A stretch of DNA of 64,000 nt from positions 1,488,001 through 1,552,000 of the forward strand of contig JAKNDB010000107.1 of assembly GCA_024305405.1 (NCBI GenBank), given 5' to 3'. A program made the translations under genes and the position numbers. Position 1 is the stretch's first letter. The number at the start of each line of letters is the position of its first letter. The notes beneath the pieces were generated by a model. That model was not told where the DNA came from. It did no database searches and saw only the letters and a list, made by a program, of their open reading frames with translations. The DNA comes from Dirofilaria immitis. Its lineage: Eukaryota > Nematoda > Chromadorea > Rhabditida > Onchocercidae. This document shows, piece after piece, positions 14,945 to 27,693 of this stretch.

Positions 14945-15330
14945 TTAATTTCATATCATTTCTTATCAATATTTTTATCAAATTTATTGCTGATAATATA
15001 TTAACGCGATAAATGTAATGAAAAAAAGAAAATTTGTATTTAATGAATCAATTTCATATTTTTCCTATCAATATTTCTATCAAATTTATTGCTGAAAACT
15101 ATTTATGTGATAATTGCAATAACGGAAACGAAACTCTAAATTTGTGAATTGATTTCATATCATTTCTTATCAATATTTATATCAAATTCATTTGTTGATA
15201 GAAAATTTGAATTTAATGAATAAAATTTCATATTATTTCCTATCAATATCTTTATCAAATTTATTGCTGAAAATTAATTCACGCAATAATTGTAATAATA
15301 GAAAAGAAAATTTGAATTTACTTCTAGTGA
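14945..15330. repeat. Four diverged ~95-bp tandem repeats
   Basis: Four copies begin near 14948, 15050, 15147 and 15227. Each contains a TTTCATAT..TTTC(T/C)TATCAATAT..TATCAAATT(T/C)ATT core followed by GCTGA or GTTGA, with 10-20% differences. Noncoding. Confidence 0.75.
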
Positions 15331-16264
15331 TAATTTTGATAGCATAAACAAATTTAAATTTATCACTTTCCTTTTTTATTTTCAGATCCTTTTTTTTGCT
15401 TTTTTTTTCCATCCTAATTAATGACTATTTTAATGTTAATAGATGATAGTCATTTATTCAATTTATATTTCATGACATTTTCGATCGCTTTCACTTTCTT
15501 TTATCTTTTTCAAACAAAAGAAATAAGAAACTGATAATTTTCCACTATGTTTATGTTTTTGATTACATTGATATTTGTTTATCGTTTTACAATATATTTG
15601 TTTATTATCAAATGAATTAATTTATAATCTATCATTAAGCTTAATTTAATTTAAAGTTCACTTATAATCTATAAGTTTTATTCGATTTGAAATTTTATAT
15701 TTTTATTTTACATTTGCGCAGCATGTATATATCATGATTTATGATTTGGATCATGATAAACTTTGATTATTGTTTAAAAAAAGTACAGAATAATGAAAGA
15801 GTATTTTGCATAAAAGTTACTGTAATTAAATTCTTATAAATCATATTAGAAGAATCGAAATTGTTCATTCTTAAATATCACTGATAAATCTAATATTTCT
15901 CTATGCAATCATTTATATACTTCTGATAACAGAACAAATGAAAATTATCAGAATGCATTAACCATTAATTATATAAATTCTACTTACTCTTACTATCATT
16001 ATTTCTTATCTTTTTGTTTTCAATACTTGTCTTCGCTTTTTTTTTTATGGAAATCGTTTTTTTTTAGTTAGAATATGAATTAATTTCTAGCCTAAAACGA
16101 TATTTCATGCAATCAAAATTTCATTTACATTGCTTATCAGTTATTTGCTTACATTTGAAATGATATGATAAAATTTAATTTGAAAAATATTAGTAAAATG
16201 AATATATGTGTATAAATGATAATAATATCACTTTTTTTTCTCTCTTTTTAAAATCAATCTTATC

Positions 16265-16278
16265 AAGTTTTTAGAGTG
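16265..16278 (+). other. Probable trans-splice acceptor and 4-nt leader of collagen
   Basis: CAAGTTTTTAG (AG at 16273-16274) sits four bases before the collagen ATG. A strong acceptor directly before the start codon with no upstream coding exon is the usual nematode spliced-leader arrangement. The spliced leader itself is not in this window, so trans-splicing is inferred. Confidence 0.55.
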
Positions 16279-19200
16279 ATGAGGCCTCACTTGGATGATG
16301 ATGCATCAAATTATAAAAAAGGCAACAAGAAGCAGAAAATCTTCGACGTGTTGCATTTTACGGTGTAGCATTATCAACCATAGCTTCATTAATATGCGCT
16401 CTTTCCGTACCAATGTTTTATAATTATTTGCAACATGTACAATCTGTTATGCAAAGTGAAGTAGATTTTTGTAAATCACGTTCAAGTAATATTTGGCGTG
16501 AAGTAACACGTACACAGGTTAGTTATATTCATACTATATTTAATTTCTTTCTTCCCTTTTTTTTTTTTTTTTGAAAAAGAATTAATTTTACATTGAAATT
16601 ATAATCATTATCAACATATTCATAGAATATATAGCTATATTGTTTTTTTTTTTTCCTTTTTTTTAAAGTAAAACTCTCGATAAATTTTATCAATACTAAA
16701 GAGAGAAAGAGAGAGAAAGAGAAAGAGAGAAAGAGAAAATATATATATTTTTTGCAGATTATATTAAAATAAAAGATTAAAAATATTACTACAAAAAAAA
16801 AAAATTTTTTTCTAAATTTAATAATAAACACAAAAAATAAATACATGGGATGAAAAAATTGCATAGCGTCATATACATTCAAATAAAACATTTTTCCAAA
16901 GTTAGCACCATTTCAAATATATTTCTTTAATTTTTCTTTTACCTTATCATTTTTATAATTGTAATAAAAATTCTCAAAACAAACTATTTATTTCATTAAA
17001 TTTACATATTTTATTGCTACAAATTTTAAATGTATCCATTACTATATTATCATATCATCAATGATGTGAAAATTGTTATAACAGGAACAATTTTTATCAT
17101 TTTATAAAAACAAGTGAGTAAAAATAAGAATAATATTTGATAATTTTAAATAATTTTCTCTTTTCATCTTTTTTTTTTTTCTCATTTCTATTTCATACAA
17201 TTTATTCATGTTATTTCATTGAAAATTTATTATGCACAATAATTTATATGAGAAAAAATCATCCAAATGATAGGATAAATTTCCGTTATATCATATAATA
17301 TGATATAACGGTACCAAATCAACCATTCAGATACCAACAACCATCATCATCAACAACATAATCATAATCATCATCATCATTATCATTATCATTATTATTA
17401 TCATTGATAAAAATCCCTTCATTCTCTAATTCTTCATTAAACATATTATTATTGTACTAGTTGAAACCGGAAAATTTTAAACAAGAATGATAGCTCATTG
17501 CAAACATTCCTTTCCTCTTTTTTTTTTTTGCCTAAAATTTTTGTTCCAAAAGATAAAGAAGTCGTAATTAATTAGGAAAACGAAGATTGAATAGTATGGA
17601 GAGAAATCATTGATAAAAAATGAATATAATTTAATAGCAGTATAAAATTTTCATGATAGTTACTTCTGTTTCATTTCATGTTGATGTAATATGTTACAGA
17701 AAAACGAGGAAGTTCAGCTTTCTCATCTTCGTTTTCTTTTCTCCTTTTTTTTTTTTTTTTTTTTTGAAATAGACAAATTATTTTAAATGTAAAATTTTTT
17801 CAAACCTTATTTTAATTTCTCTCTATTCACCTGTCTATTTATTTATTACCATAGAATAAAATTGAAATTTCATCAACATATACAATCATATTTTAATTTG
17901 TTGAAAAATTATAACACCAAGTACTAATTGAAGCCAAAAAAAGAAAAAAGAAATGGCCAAAAGTTTAAGTTTTAAGTTAAGCTAAATTGCGACAAATCAT
18001 GCGAACAGCTTACAATTCATATATATCATATAACAAAAAGAAATATTTATTCAGATAAGTTTTTCGAATTTTTTTTTTTTTTTAGCTTTGAACTTTTTGC
18101 AAACGATATCATTGTCAAAAGTTTAAATTCTAATCTAATTTTTTCATCAAATTAATACCAAACAATTGGGTTCAATTCTAAATTTTACAATTTCATTTGA
18201 ATTCGGTGATGAAAAAGGGAAACGAAAAATTGAAAGAGTTTTAAATTCAATTTGCGATAAATACTTCAACGTTTTTCTTTCAAATCAAAAATTATTGCAT
18301 TTTGTTAAAATGTAAATTCATTCGTCATTTATTACAAATAAAAATTTCCGTTTTCTTTTATAGTAAAATTTTAGGAAAATGCATTTTATACTTATCTTTT
18401 ATGTTTCCTAACAAATTTATTATTATCATTTTCTTTAGTAAAAGAACTTTTGAAAAAAAAAAAACAAAGTTCAGTTTTGAAAAAGAAATTTAATTTTTCA
18501 AACTACAATTATGGTACCTATTTATTACTAATTTCATACTTTTACTCCTGTAATTTTATAATTTCCATTGTCATTTGTCACATTAATTGTCGCTTTCTTT
18601 TCCACCTTTTCATTATTGAAAATGAATTTTTTTTTTTTTATCCAAATTGCATAAAAAGAAAAACTTAAATTGATAGGAAAATTTGAGGAAAAATAGCAAT
18701 GTATTTTCTTTGTTGAATCAAAAAGAAAAATAATCAAAATTTGAATTCGTTAAGAAACAATAAAATCTTTTTTTTTTTCAATAAATATATTGAATTTGCC
18801 AATTACAATATTTATAGAAAAAAATTGCATTTTGGTAGTAATGCAGTGTGTATGTCAAAATTGGAATTTGAAAACTTGAAAATACCATATTATCGAAGAA
18901 TTCTTAGAAATTAAATTAAATTTAAAAAATTGTGGGAAAGTATTTTCTGCTTTTAAACTTTCCAATGTTTTATCATTTATTAATTAAAGCAAACAAAATG
19001 TAAGAATGATTTAGCTAAAATTTATGAATACTTATTTTGCTATTATATATAAATAACTCGACATTTTTATGAAATTTTGTCAAACATTTAATTCCGAACT
19101 ATTTTAAATGGTGAATTATCGCAAATCTAATCATATCTAATTAATTTAACTTTAGAAACATATTTTTCAAAAATCAATTAAGTGTTGAATAAGTATAACT

Positions 19201-21660
19201 ACCAATAATTCGAGAAGTAATCAAAATATCGTCTGATTCATCGTTTCACAAGATTATAATCTTATTTAATTTATGATCATGCGATGAATAACGGTGGATT
19301 AAATTTAAAACGAAATAATTAATAATCTTAACAATTAATACTCGTCTTCTCAATTATTTCCCGACGTCAGACGTTTTATTTACCAAAATATACTTGTTTA
19401 TTGTTCGTAAAATAGTAGTTTCGAATTTGAGTCATATTTTACTTTGTCAACTTAAGCTAGTAATTTTAAATACGCTTAGAAATGTTCACTAATTCAATTC
19501 AGATTTGAATTCGTAAAATATATTTTATGAGTTTATAGTAATAATAACGATAATCAGTATAACGACATTTTCCCAAAAAGATTTGATATTGAATTAAAGA
19601 TTAGATTCAAATTTACGATTTAATTATAACGGAATAAGGAGAAGAAAACGGATAAAAGGAAGAAAATTCAAGTAACAAAAAGAATTTATGGCGGATAAAA
19701 GGAACAGAAAAAGGTTGCAATTCTTGTTTGTGATACTATTTAAATTTTATTACAGTAATTAAAATGTCTATATCGGAATGTAATTTTTAAAACTTCTATT
19801 TAACATTGTTTCATTAATTTTTAAGCTTTCTTTACTACTTCGATAGTGCTTTATTTAGTATTAAATTTCTTTTGATATTTTAGGGTAAATTTTCACGATA
19901 AAAATATATATATACATATAAATTAGATATTAAAATATTAAGCGAAATTCGTTATTCTTTCTGACAACAGATTATTTAATTGTTAGCAACTGATAATGTT
20001 TAACAGTTAAAATATTAAGCGAAATTCGTTATTCTTTCTGACAACAGATTATTTAATTGTTAGCAACTGATAATGTTTAACAGTCATTAATTGCATAAAA
20101 TTTGTCGAAAATTTTGTTCACATATAATTTCGCTTAAATTACGAAGAAATATTTTTAGTGTAATTGAATTGACAAAACAAGTTCGACATGATTACGTCAA
20201 AATTCGTAAATTAAAGAAACAAGTTTACTTGATGCTATATATGTTTATATTGGATATTTATTCATTTTTATTATCCTTTAATAACAATAATAATCTTGTA
20301 AAAATATTTTTAATTGCTTCACATTTTATGTTTATTATAATTTATTTTTCGCACAATCAATATACGTATCAGAATAAAAAAATAATTTATTTGTTAGTTT
20401 CTTCATTTCAAATCTTTTTTTTTTTTTTTTTTTTGCATAATTTTCTCATCATTTTTTTTTTTTTATTTAATAAGTTTAATTATAATATTTTTAAAATAAT
20501 TTGATATATTCATTGATCTTTTCTCTAATAATGTTTCCTTCCGAGATATAACACTTCTAATAAATATAAATATTGATTTATTATATTATTTAGTTATTTC
20601 TATTTCTAAACTTCGATAATAAATTTAATCGAATGATATATTAAAAAAAAAAAAGAAATGCGGCTTAATGAAAGTTTAATTTAAAAATTTATTAAAGAAG
20701 AATGCCTAAATTGACTAGTTTCACATTTTTGTTTCTTTTTTTTCGGAAATTAGTTGAGTTAACTATTTTTGTGTTGAGAGAAATTTGAAAGGATAGAAAG
20801 AGTTATCAGAATGATTTTTTTTTAAGGTACTATCGAAAGTAAGTGGTGGTGTACGAATCTCTAGGCAAGCCGGCTATGATACTTTACGGCTGGTGAAGAG
20901 GTACATGGTGGCGCTGCTGCTGACGTCAGCGGTGGCCTGATGACAAGGTTTGGCGGTGGAGTTACAGGAGCACCTTCTGCACCTGGTGGTGGTTGCTGTG
21001 GTTGTGGTGTATCACCACCCGGGCCACCCGGACCACCAGGACCAGATGGAAAAGATGGTGCAGATGGTGAACAAGGACCACCTGGTAAAGATGGAGAAGA
21101 TGCACCTCAAGCAGCACCTACGCAACCACATATAGTAAGCACTTTTTTGAAATTTTTACCAAATTGATGCAATTGAAGTGGAAAAATCATCGTATGATAT
21201 AATACAGGAATGGTGTTTCGATTGTCCGGATGCACCAGCTGGTCCAGCAGGAAAACCAGGGCCTAAAGGTCCAAAAGGTAACCCTGGTCCTCCAGGAAAG
21301 GATGCAGATGGTGGAAATAGAGGACCACCAGGACCAATGGGTGAACAAGGACCTCCTGGTCCACCAGGTCCAGCAGGTCCAAAAGGACCACCAGGACCGC
21401 CTGGAAATGTAGTCGAAAAAGAAATGCCACCAGGACCACCAGGTCCAATAGGACCACCTGGTCCACCTGGTGAACAAGGACCACCTGGACTACCAGGAAA
21501 TCCTGGACTAGATGGGCAACAAGGACCACCAGGAGATCCAGGCAAAGATGGACCACCCGGCAAACCAGGAGCCGATGGAACAACAGGACCTCAGGGAGAA
21601 CGTGGTCCTTCTGGTTCGTGCGATCATTGCCCACCACCACGTACAGCACCTGGATATTAA
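16279..21660 (+). CDS. Cuticle collagen (Col_cuticle_N plus Gly-X-Y)
   Basis: Structural extracellular cuticle collagen secreted by the hypodermis. Exons 16279-16517, 20827-21134 and 21208-21660 join in phase 0, giving about 333 residues. Exon 1 encodes an N-terminal basic stretch, the [12 protein letters not shown] start of Col_cuticle_N, a hydrophobic signal-anchor segment ([20 protein letters not shown]) and a conserved [13 protein letters not shown] block. Exon 2 holds a furin/BLI-4-like site (RISR|QAGY), a CCGC cysteine cluster and the first Gly-X-Y block. Exon 3 has a CFDC pair, a long Gly-X-Y domain interrupted near NVVEKEMP, and the C-terminus [13 protein letters not shown]. The frame breaks twice by one base: at the A6 run 16315-16320 and around 20884-20892. 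One added base at each restores both protein and phase. I do not assign a specific C. elegans orthologue. Confidence 0.93.
17283..17311. repeat. Perfect 13-bp inverted repeat, 3-nt loop
   Basis: CCGTTATATCATA (17283-17295) and TATGATATAACGG (17299-17311) are exact reverse complements around TAA, inside collagen intron 1. It could form a hairpin or cruciform, or bind a dimeric factor. No function is shown by the sequence. Confidence 0.85.
19930..20083. repeat. Perfect 77-bp tandem duplication
   Basis: Two adjacent identical 77-bp copies (19930-20006 and 20007-20083) starting TTAAAATATTAAGCGAAATT and ending GTTTAACAG. Identity suggests a recent event, or an assembly duplication. Located in collagen intron 1. 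Confidence 0.95.
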
Positions 21661-21806
21661 GATTTCATTTGATAATACAATGTACCGATGATCTTTGCAT
21701 AAATCATGAGATTTCACCATTCCATCTGATAAATTTCGACAGAAATTTTAAATTTTTGCAAAATGAATTATTATTGATTTGAATGAAAATTTGCGCATGA
21801 ATGAGA

Positions 21807-21812
21807 AATAAA
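21807..21812 (+). other. Poly(A) signal for the collagen
   Basis: AATAAA about 147 bases past the collagen stop, followed by A-rich sequence. Confidence 0.5.
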
Positions 21813-24800
21813 AATGAAAATAAGTAAATTGAAAAACAAAACAAAGATAAAACAAGCGAATGATAGTGGAACATTTTCATCTTTTTTTTTTCTCCTTTAT
21901 TTTAGTCGATAATAAAAATGAAACAAAACGTTTCCGCATTGTTCCTTCCTTATATGATTCATCTTAATTTTTATAAAATGATATTACAGAAGTTATTGGT
22001 GTAATCTTTTGATAAATCAATTTTTATTTTCACTGGAAGTAATACCTCTAAAGAAAATTTCATTGAAACTACTGCAAAATTTTATTCCAATGGCTATTAC
22101 AACATTTGCCCATCTGAAAAAATTTTTTATCAAAAGAAGAAAACAAAAATATTATCTTCCATTTTAGAGATCACTTATAATTCTTAATTTTCGAATTGAT
22201 TTACTATTATCGAATGTTTATTATCACTAAAAATTTTCATCATTTACTTTTTACGATGTATTTTATCATATATAGCTTGGCACGAATCTTGAAAAAGTCA
22301 CTTCGCTTTGTAAATTTGAAATTCTGAAAATTAAACACTGATATGCAATCACTTCAAAGTTAAATATTGTGCTTCTGCGAAATATTAAATATGTTCGACT
22401 AAAATTAAGAAAAATTGAAAAAAAAAAACTGAAAAATTACCAAAAATTTTTCGAAAAATTAGATATAAAAATATCGTTGATTTATTATTTGGATATGAAA
22501 ATTTATAAAATTACTCTCCGCACAAATTTTATTTAATTAATCTTACATATTGGTATTTAAATAGTACGAAGCATATTGCATTGTTGCCTCGAAGCATTCG
22601 AAATTGTACCATCATCTCATTCTTCCGTTTCATTTTGTGCTTCATTTCAGGTTAAGCAAGCAATGTTTTTTGAAATTTGTAACCAATTTGAAATAGTAAA
22701 TTTAGCTGGATTAGCAAGTTACCGTACTAAAATTACCCTATGTATCTGTTCATGTATACCGAATATCAATAGTGTGCTAAAATAACAGTACCATTAATAT
22801 CAAAGTATTTTCTTAAATTAGAATAATGAAAACAACAAACAAATACTTCCTTAATTTGTGGTAAAGAAAATTCATATTTAAATATTTCTTATATATGGGC
22901 CATATAGGATTATATATACATATACTTTATATATTAATAAATTAAAAATAAATAACTAATGTAAACATCAAGAATACTTTCAACTAAGGAACAACGATAC
23001 TTTGTGTAGCTAAAAATTACATCGCATTTTCAATCAATTATAATATGAAATTGAAATTGAATTAAACTAATGGATTATTATATTCAATTATTTCTTTTCA
23101 TTGAAATTATTTCATAAAAATTTTTTCATTGCCAATTAATTCCTACTTTTCCTTTTCTTTTTTCTTCTCAACTTTTCATCATTTTTTCTTTTTTTTATAT
23201 TTTGGCTGCTTTTTTTTTCTTACATTAATATTGAGCAATTGAATAGATTCATCTCTAAAATTTGAATAAAGAAATTTCGATATAATAAAATTTAAGAATT
23301 AATTTGACTAATTCAAGTTAGCTATTCATACATATATATATATATATATATATATTGTTCAATATTTTTGTTTTTAATTTTCACCATTTTATTTTACTTT
23401 TTATTCGATGAAAATATATGCATCATAAAATGTAGAAAAATGTTTTAAACGCATTAGGAATATTACTTACTTACCTACTTCCATAATGATCAAATACTGC
23501 CGATGTTAAATTATGAATGGATTATGCATATTTTTATGAATTATGCAAATATTTTTTAATTAGCATATAAAACATTCATATTGTTCATCATATTATATCA
23601 TATTTGTATTGTTTTGTATGTAAGAATTTAATATCGATCAGCAAAAAATATAAATTTATGTATTAGTAATGAAATTTATACGAAAAAAAAAAAAATTGTT
23701 GCATGACAAAATAATCAAATATGCTAATGACATTATCAAAATTCATATACTTTGAAAAATTACTATTGTCATTTTTAGAACCTTTAGAGAAATGAACAAC
23801 TTAGAGAAATGAACAACAACAACAAAAAAAAACAATTGACCGATTGAATAGAAATAAGAAATTAATTTATTCAATAATCGAATTCTTTCCTAATTCCATG
23901 ACTGTTACAACGATCATCGAGATGCATCACCTTCTTATGCATTTCATATAAAAACAGTTCAAATCGATCTATTCGATATGATCGAAAAATACTGAAATTA
24001 ATTATATTTGATATCATATCAATTGTTACATATTTCATCTAATTTATAATTTCGTTCAAATATCGATCCATCGAAAGTACCAGAATCCGGTTCATTCCGT
24101 ATCATATCAGCTATTATCCCTATTTTGATCTAAACATTATTTAGCTGCTATCTTCATGTACGTATTTCAAAAATTTTAAATAGTTTATAAATCAAATCTG
24201 CAAAAAAATTATTTTTCTCTCTATTTAACAGGAAATATTTGGGAGAAATAACTTTCTTTGTTATAATCTTAAACTTCGGTAATTCGGGATTTAACGCATC
24301 AATGATGACAATTTTCATTCCCTAATAAATACATCAAACAAAGTAAGCGATAAAAAGCTTTATAATTCGAGTAAAATATTGATGAGCTAATTGATGAGCT
24401 AAAAATAAAGATGAGAATAAGATGAGCAGCAGAACGATGTATATGCAAGAAGCAAGAATGACTAAATTAATGACTATATTGTTTGTCTCAGTACAGACAT
24501 CACAATGATCTATTATTTCTTTGTTGTGTGAATCATTGCTTATCACAAATTAGTTATACGAAATTGCTTATCACAAATTAGTTATACGAAATTGCTTATC
24601 ACAAATTAGTTATACGAAATTACTTATCACAACTTAGTTATACGAAATTGTTTATCACAAATTAGTTATACGAAATTGCTTATCACAAATTAGTTATACG
24701 AAATTGCTTATCACAAATTAGTTATACGAAATTGCTTATCACAAATTAGTTATACGAAATTGCTTATCACAAATTAGTTATACGAACGATTTAATTATTA

Positions 24801-27693
24801 GAACAAAAATAAAAGATTGATAAAATTTAAAACATTACGTATATGTCTTATTAAAGGAAATATAGAAGAGAATTTAAATAAATAATTTGATTACATTAAA
24901 CATTCTAACATTCGTTTACGATCGTAATGAATGAGTTATGCAAAAAATAATTTTGATTATTTGATTCGATTTTTATAAATTATTTTATTTTGCCAATAAA
25001 AATCAATTTTAAAATTATATAAAATACGTATGTATGCATTTTGCAAAATATATCACTTATATTTTCTCTCATTGCATATATATTCATTAACATATTAATT
25101 TCAAACAATACTTCGAGACTATATTTTATTTACATTTTTCTTTTTTTTTTCCACTCTGTATAATTTCTAATGATATATTTGCATATATTTAACATATATT
25201 TAAATTTTTTGAAATTTTTTTTTTTTAAAAATTAATTTACTATTTATTTGTGATTAGATTGAATTCTTAAATTTCATAAATATTTATTATAACTGTTATG
25301 TTTAATTGATATCTTCGATTATTAAAAAATTATTTTACTTTGAAAATATTATTATATGATGAAATGAAGTAATTTATAAAAATAATATCAATTACCAGTT
25401 AATTACTAATCTATCACTTCTTGCAATAATAATTTGAAATTTCATAAAAAAAAAAAAATTAGCATAATCAATTATTAAAGCTGGATCTCTCCAGAAGGTA
25501 ATTTTATGTGAGTTTAATCATAGATTTTATATAATTATAGTGATTTTCTTATCGTTCAAAATAGATTAATAAATATGCTAATTTATTTTTGTTCAATTTC
25601 AAGACTTTATTGCAGCAAACAAATGGAATAATTATTAATGACATTTTGTGCTGCTTTTGTTTTAGGCTAAGTTTCAAAACTTTCATATAATATAGAATTA
25701 ATGCTTATCATCAAATATTTTGTTCTAAATCTTATCAATGGGATAAATTCACTGCGAATCAGGGAATCAGTTTTGCATATAATCAATTTACAAAATAAAA
25801 GCACGATCATTAATTCATTTGATAAAAACTTGATCAGCTTTATTAAAAAAATGTCCTCATTTAATGAATATAAGCTGAAATTAGTGATAAGGCCGGCTTT
25901 TATTGATACTAATTAATTTCTACCACACGTATGCACTCACAAAAATGCATAAATATTTCATTATAAAAGTTTGATTACGAAAAAAACCAGATCGACATTC
26001 TGATCCAGACTGAATGTCTGAATCATCAACTTGATGTTTAACTTGCAATTTATTATTATCAACAATAATAATCTAATGATTTAGAATATGCTAAATTTTT
26101 CATGCATTCATCTATTTTGTCTACTAAACCGATTTGAATTGTAATTATTTGAAATGAAATATTTATTAAAGTTAAATTTAAAGAACGAATAATATTTTGA
26201 AGTTAAATTTCAATTCCAAAATAACGAATGTTATGAATTAAGCCATCAAACTTGTCATAAAATATGATCAATGAATTTAAAGTAAGATTTAATTAACTGT
26301 TCATAGTAAACTTCATAGTAAACTATAATTTGTATACATTGTGAAAAAAAAAAAGTTTAAAATGAAAAACGGAAAAGAAAGAAAAAGAAAAGAATGGAAT
26401 TTCTTTTCTTTTTAATTATACTGTAATATTCTTTTTTTTTTTTTTTTTCAAATTTTTTCCTCTCGTATCGTAAAGAAAGTTTCATTGTTAAGCAATCACA
26501 TTTTCAAAAAAAAAAAAAATTTTTTTCATTTCGGATAATTACTTTCGATGATTTAAAAGGTATCAATATGACCTTGGCAAAGAAAGCGAAAACGTGATGT
26601 AACCTTTCATCGTTAACGATAACTGACTCATTTTCATTTACAAATTTCCTTCGATTTAAATTTAAAAAAAAAAAAATGACGAAAAATTACTTTTTAAAAT
26701 TATAGATTGATTAAATTTTTTTTTATTATAATTGTCGCTTAATCAAATGATATGGTAATTGTTCCAAAATTATATAATGAAATAATATGAAAATTATTTC
26801 TGTTAAAATAATTATCATTTAAAATGATGCATATGTCATGAATAAAATATGCATGAAATATTTATTTACTCACTTATTATATCAGTTACTACTTATTTTG
26901 CTATCCATGATTCATTTTATCATTCATTCATTAATTGTTGTTTATTTGTTTACTTATCATTAACTTATCGCTTATTATATATTCTTTTCTTTCTTATTTA
27001 CTTTTTTTATCTATTTGTAACTTATTTATAACTTATCTCTTAACTGTCACTTATTTCTAGTTCATGACTTATCATCTGTTTATTATTTATTTCTGTAATT
27101 TACTACCTATTTATCATTTTTTCCCAATTGTTCTTTGTTATTTATTTATCTCTCATTTCTTGTTTGTTTGTTATTTATTTATCTTATTTTTCATTTGCAG
27201 CTTGCTAATCCTTTTTTGTGTTTTGATATTGCTTGCAAATTATTTCATGAAATTAGTTATTTTTTAAAGAAGAATTTTATTTCAGTTAATTTCTTATCTT
27301 TCTCTATCTTTCTTTGATGAGTGATAATGATATCAATAAAGCAATATATCTAATGCCAATAAATTACATTTTGGAAAATCATAATGTAATCATTATCAAT
27401 GAATTGTAAATTTATTTAAAATCAAACATGATCCATGTCCTCAGTGTAATGATAATTATGAATAGGAATAATCTGTATATTGTTAAATCGAAATCTTAAT
27501 GCTTTTATTTTTCTCTTCTCGAATTATTTCTTTCCAATCAATAAAGATATCGTTATAATCCTTTTTTCTTTTATAAAAATTATTTCTTATTATTTATGTA
27601 ACAGCAATTTCTAATCACAATTATTTAACGAAAAATTATTTTCAGCAAATTATTTTATGAATTATTCTACAAATTCTATAAGCTTGATCACTA
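21813..27693. other. Convergent intergenic region
   Basis: Lies between the 3' end of the collagen (+) and the 3' end of the orphan secreted gene (-). It holds the 28-bp minisatellite at 24538-24786, a TA dinucleotide run near 23332-23355 and many homopolymers. A 69-codon open frame at 22576-22785 (+) contains an internal TTTCAG acceptor before GTTAAGCAAGC and has several cysteines. Frames at 24334-24546 (-) and 25701-25916 (+) are also open. None has a partner exon or a recognisable domain, so I do not call them genes. Confidence 0.6.
24538..24786. repeat. 28-bp minisatellite, nine copies
   Basis: Nine head-to-tail copies of GCTTATCACAAATTAGTTAT plus ACGAAATT, starting every 28 bases from 24538. 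Copy 4 has ACTTATCACAACTTAG and copy 5 has GTTTATCAC; the rest are identical. Each unit carries one TTATCA (GATA-type) motif, so the array is a regular 28-bp-spaced series of such sites. Confidence 0.97.

Larger units (their letters stand above)
1..16264. other. Gene-poor AT-rich flank
   Basis: I see no supportable multi-exon gene on either strand in this 16-kb stretch. Open frames are short and are made of A/T-rich codons or simple repeats. It holds many A and T homopolymers of 8-18 bases, several microsatellites, a 65-bp minisatellite and a family of diverged ~95-bp repeats, listed separately. One short exon-like stretch near 7012 is the only coding-looking signal. The hexamer TGATAA/TTATCA recurs strikingly often. 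The region could contain distal regulatory sequence for the collagen downstream, but nothing in it proves that. Confidence 0.7.
16518..20826 (+). other. Collagen intron 1 (4.3 kb)
   Basis: Bounded by CAG|GTTAGT and TTTTTTTTAAG|GTACTATCG. It contains a GAGAAA-rich tract (16700-16738), a perfect 13-bp inverted repeat (17283-17311), a CAT/ATC-rich segment (about 17340-17405) and a perfect 77-bp tandem duplication (19930-20083). It also holds a 137-codon open frame at 20091-20504 beginning with TTG, whose second half is poly-Phe/Ile from T runs. Nematode collagen introns are usually short, so this one is unusually long. Confidence 0.75.

Noticed and set aside
21156..21720. Four further open frames overlapping the collagen exon 3, including a Gly/Pro-rich minus-strand frame
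   Set aside because: Shadows of Gly-X-Y codon periodicity; only the + frame joins a Col_cuticle_N exon and ends in [13 protein letters not shown].
24538..24786. Resemblance of the TATACGAA repeat to a recombinase arm or CRISPR array
   Set aside because: Units abut without unique spacers and there is no inverted arm pair; it is an ordinary minisatellite.
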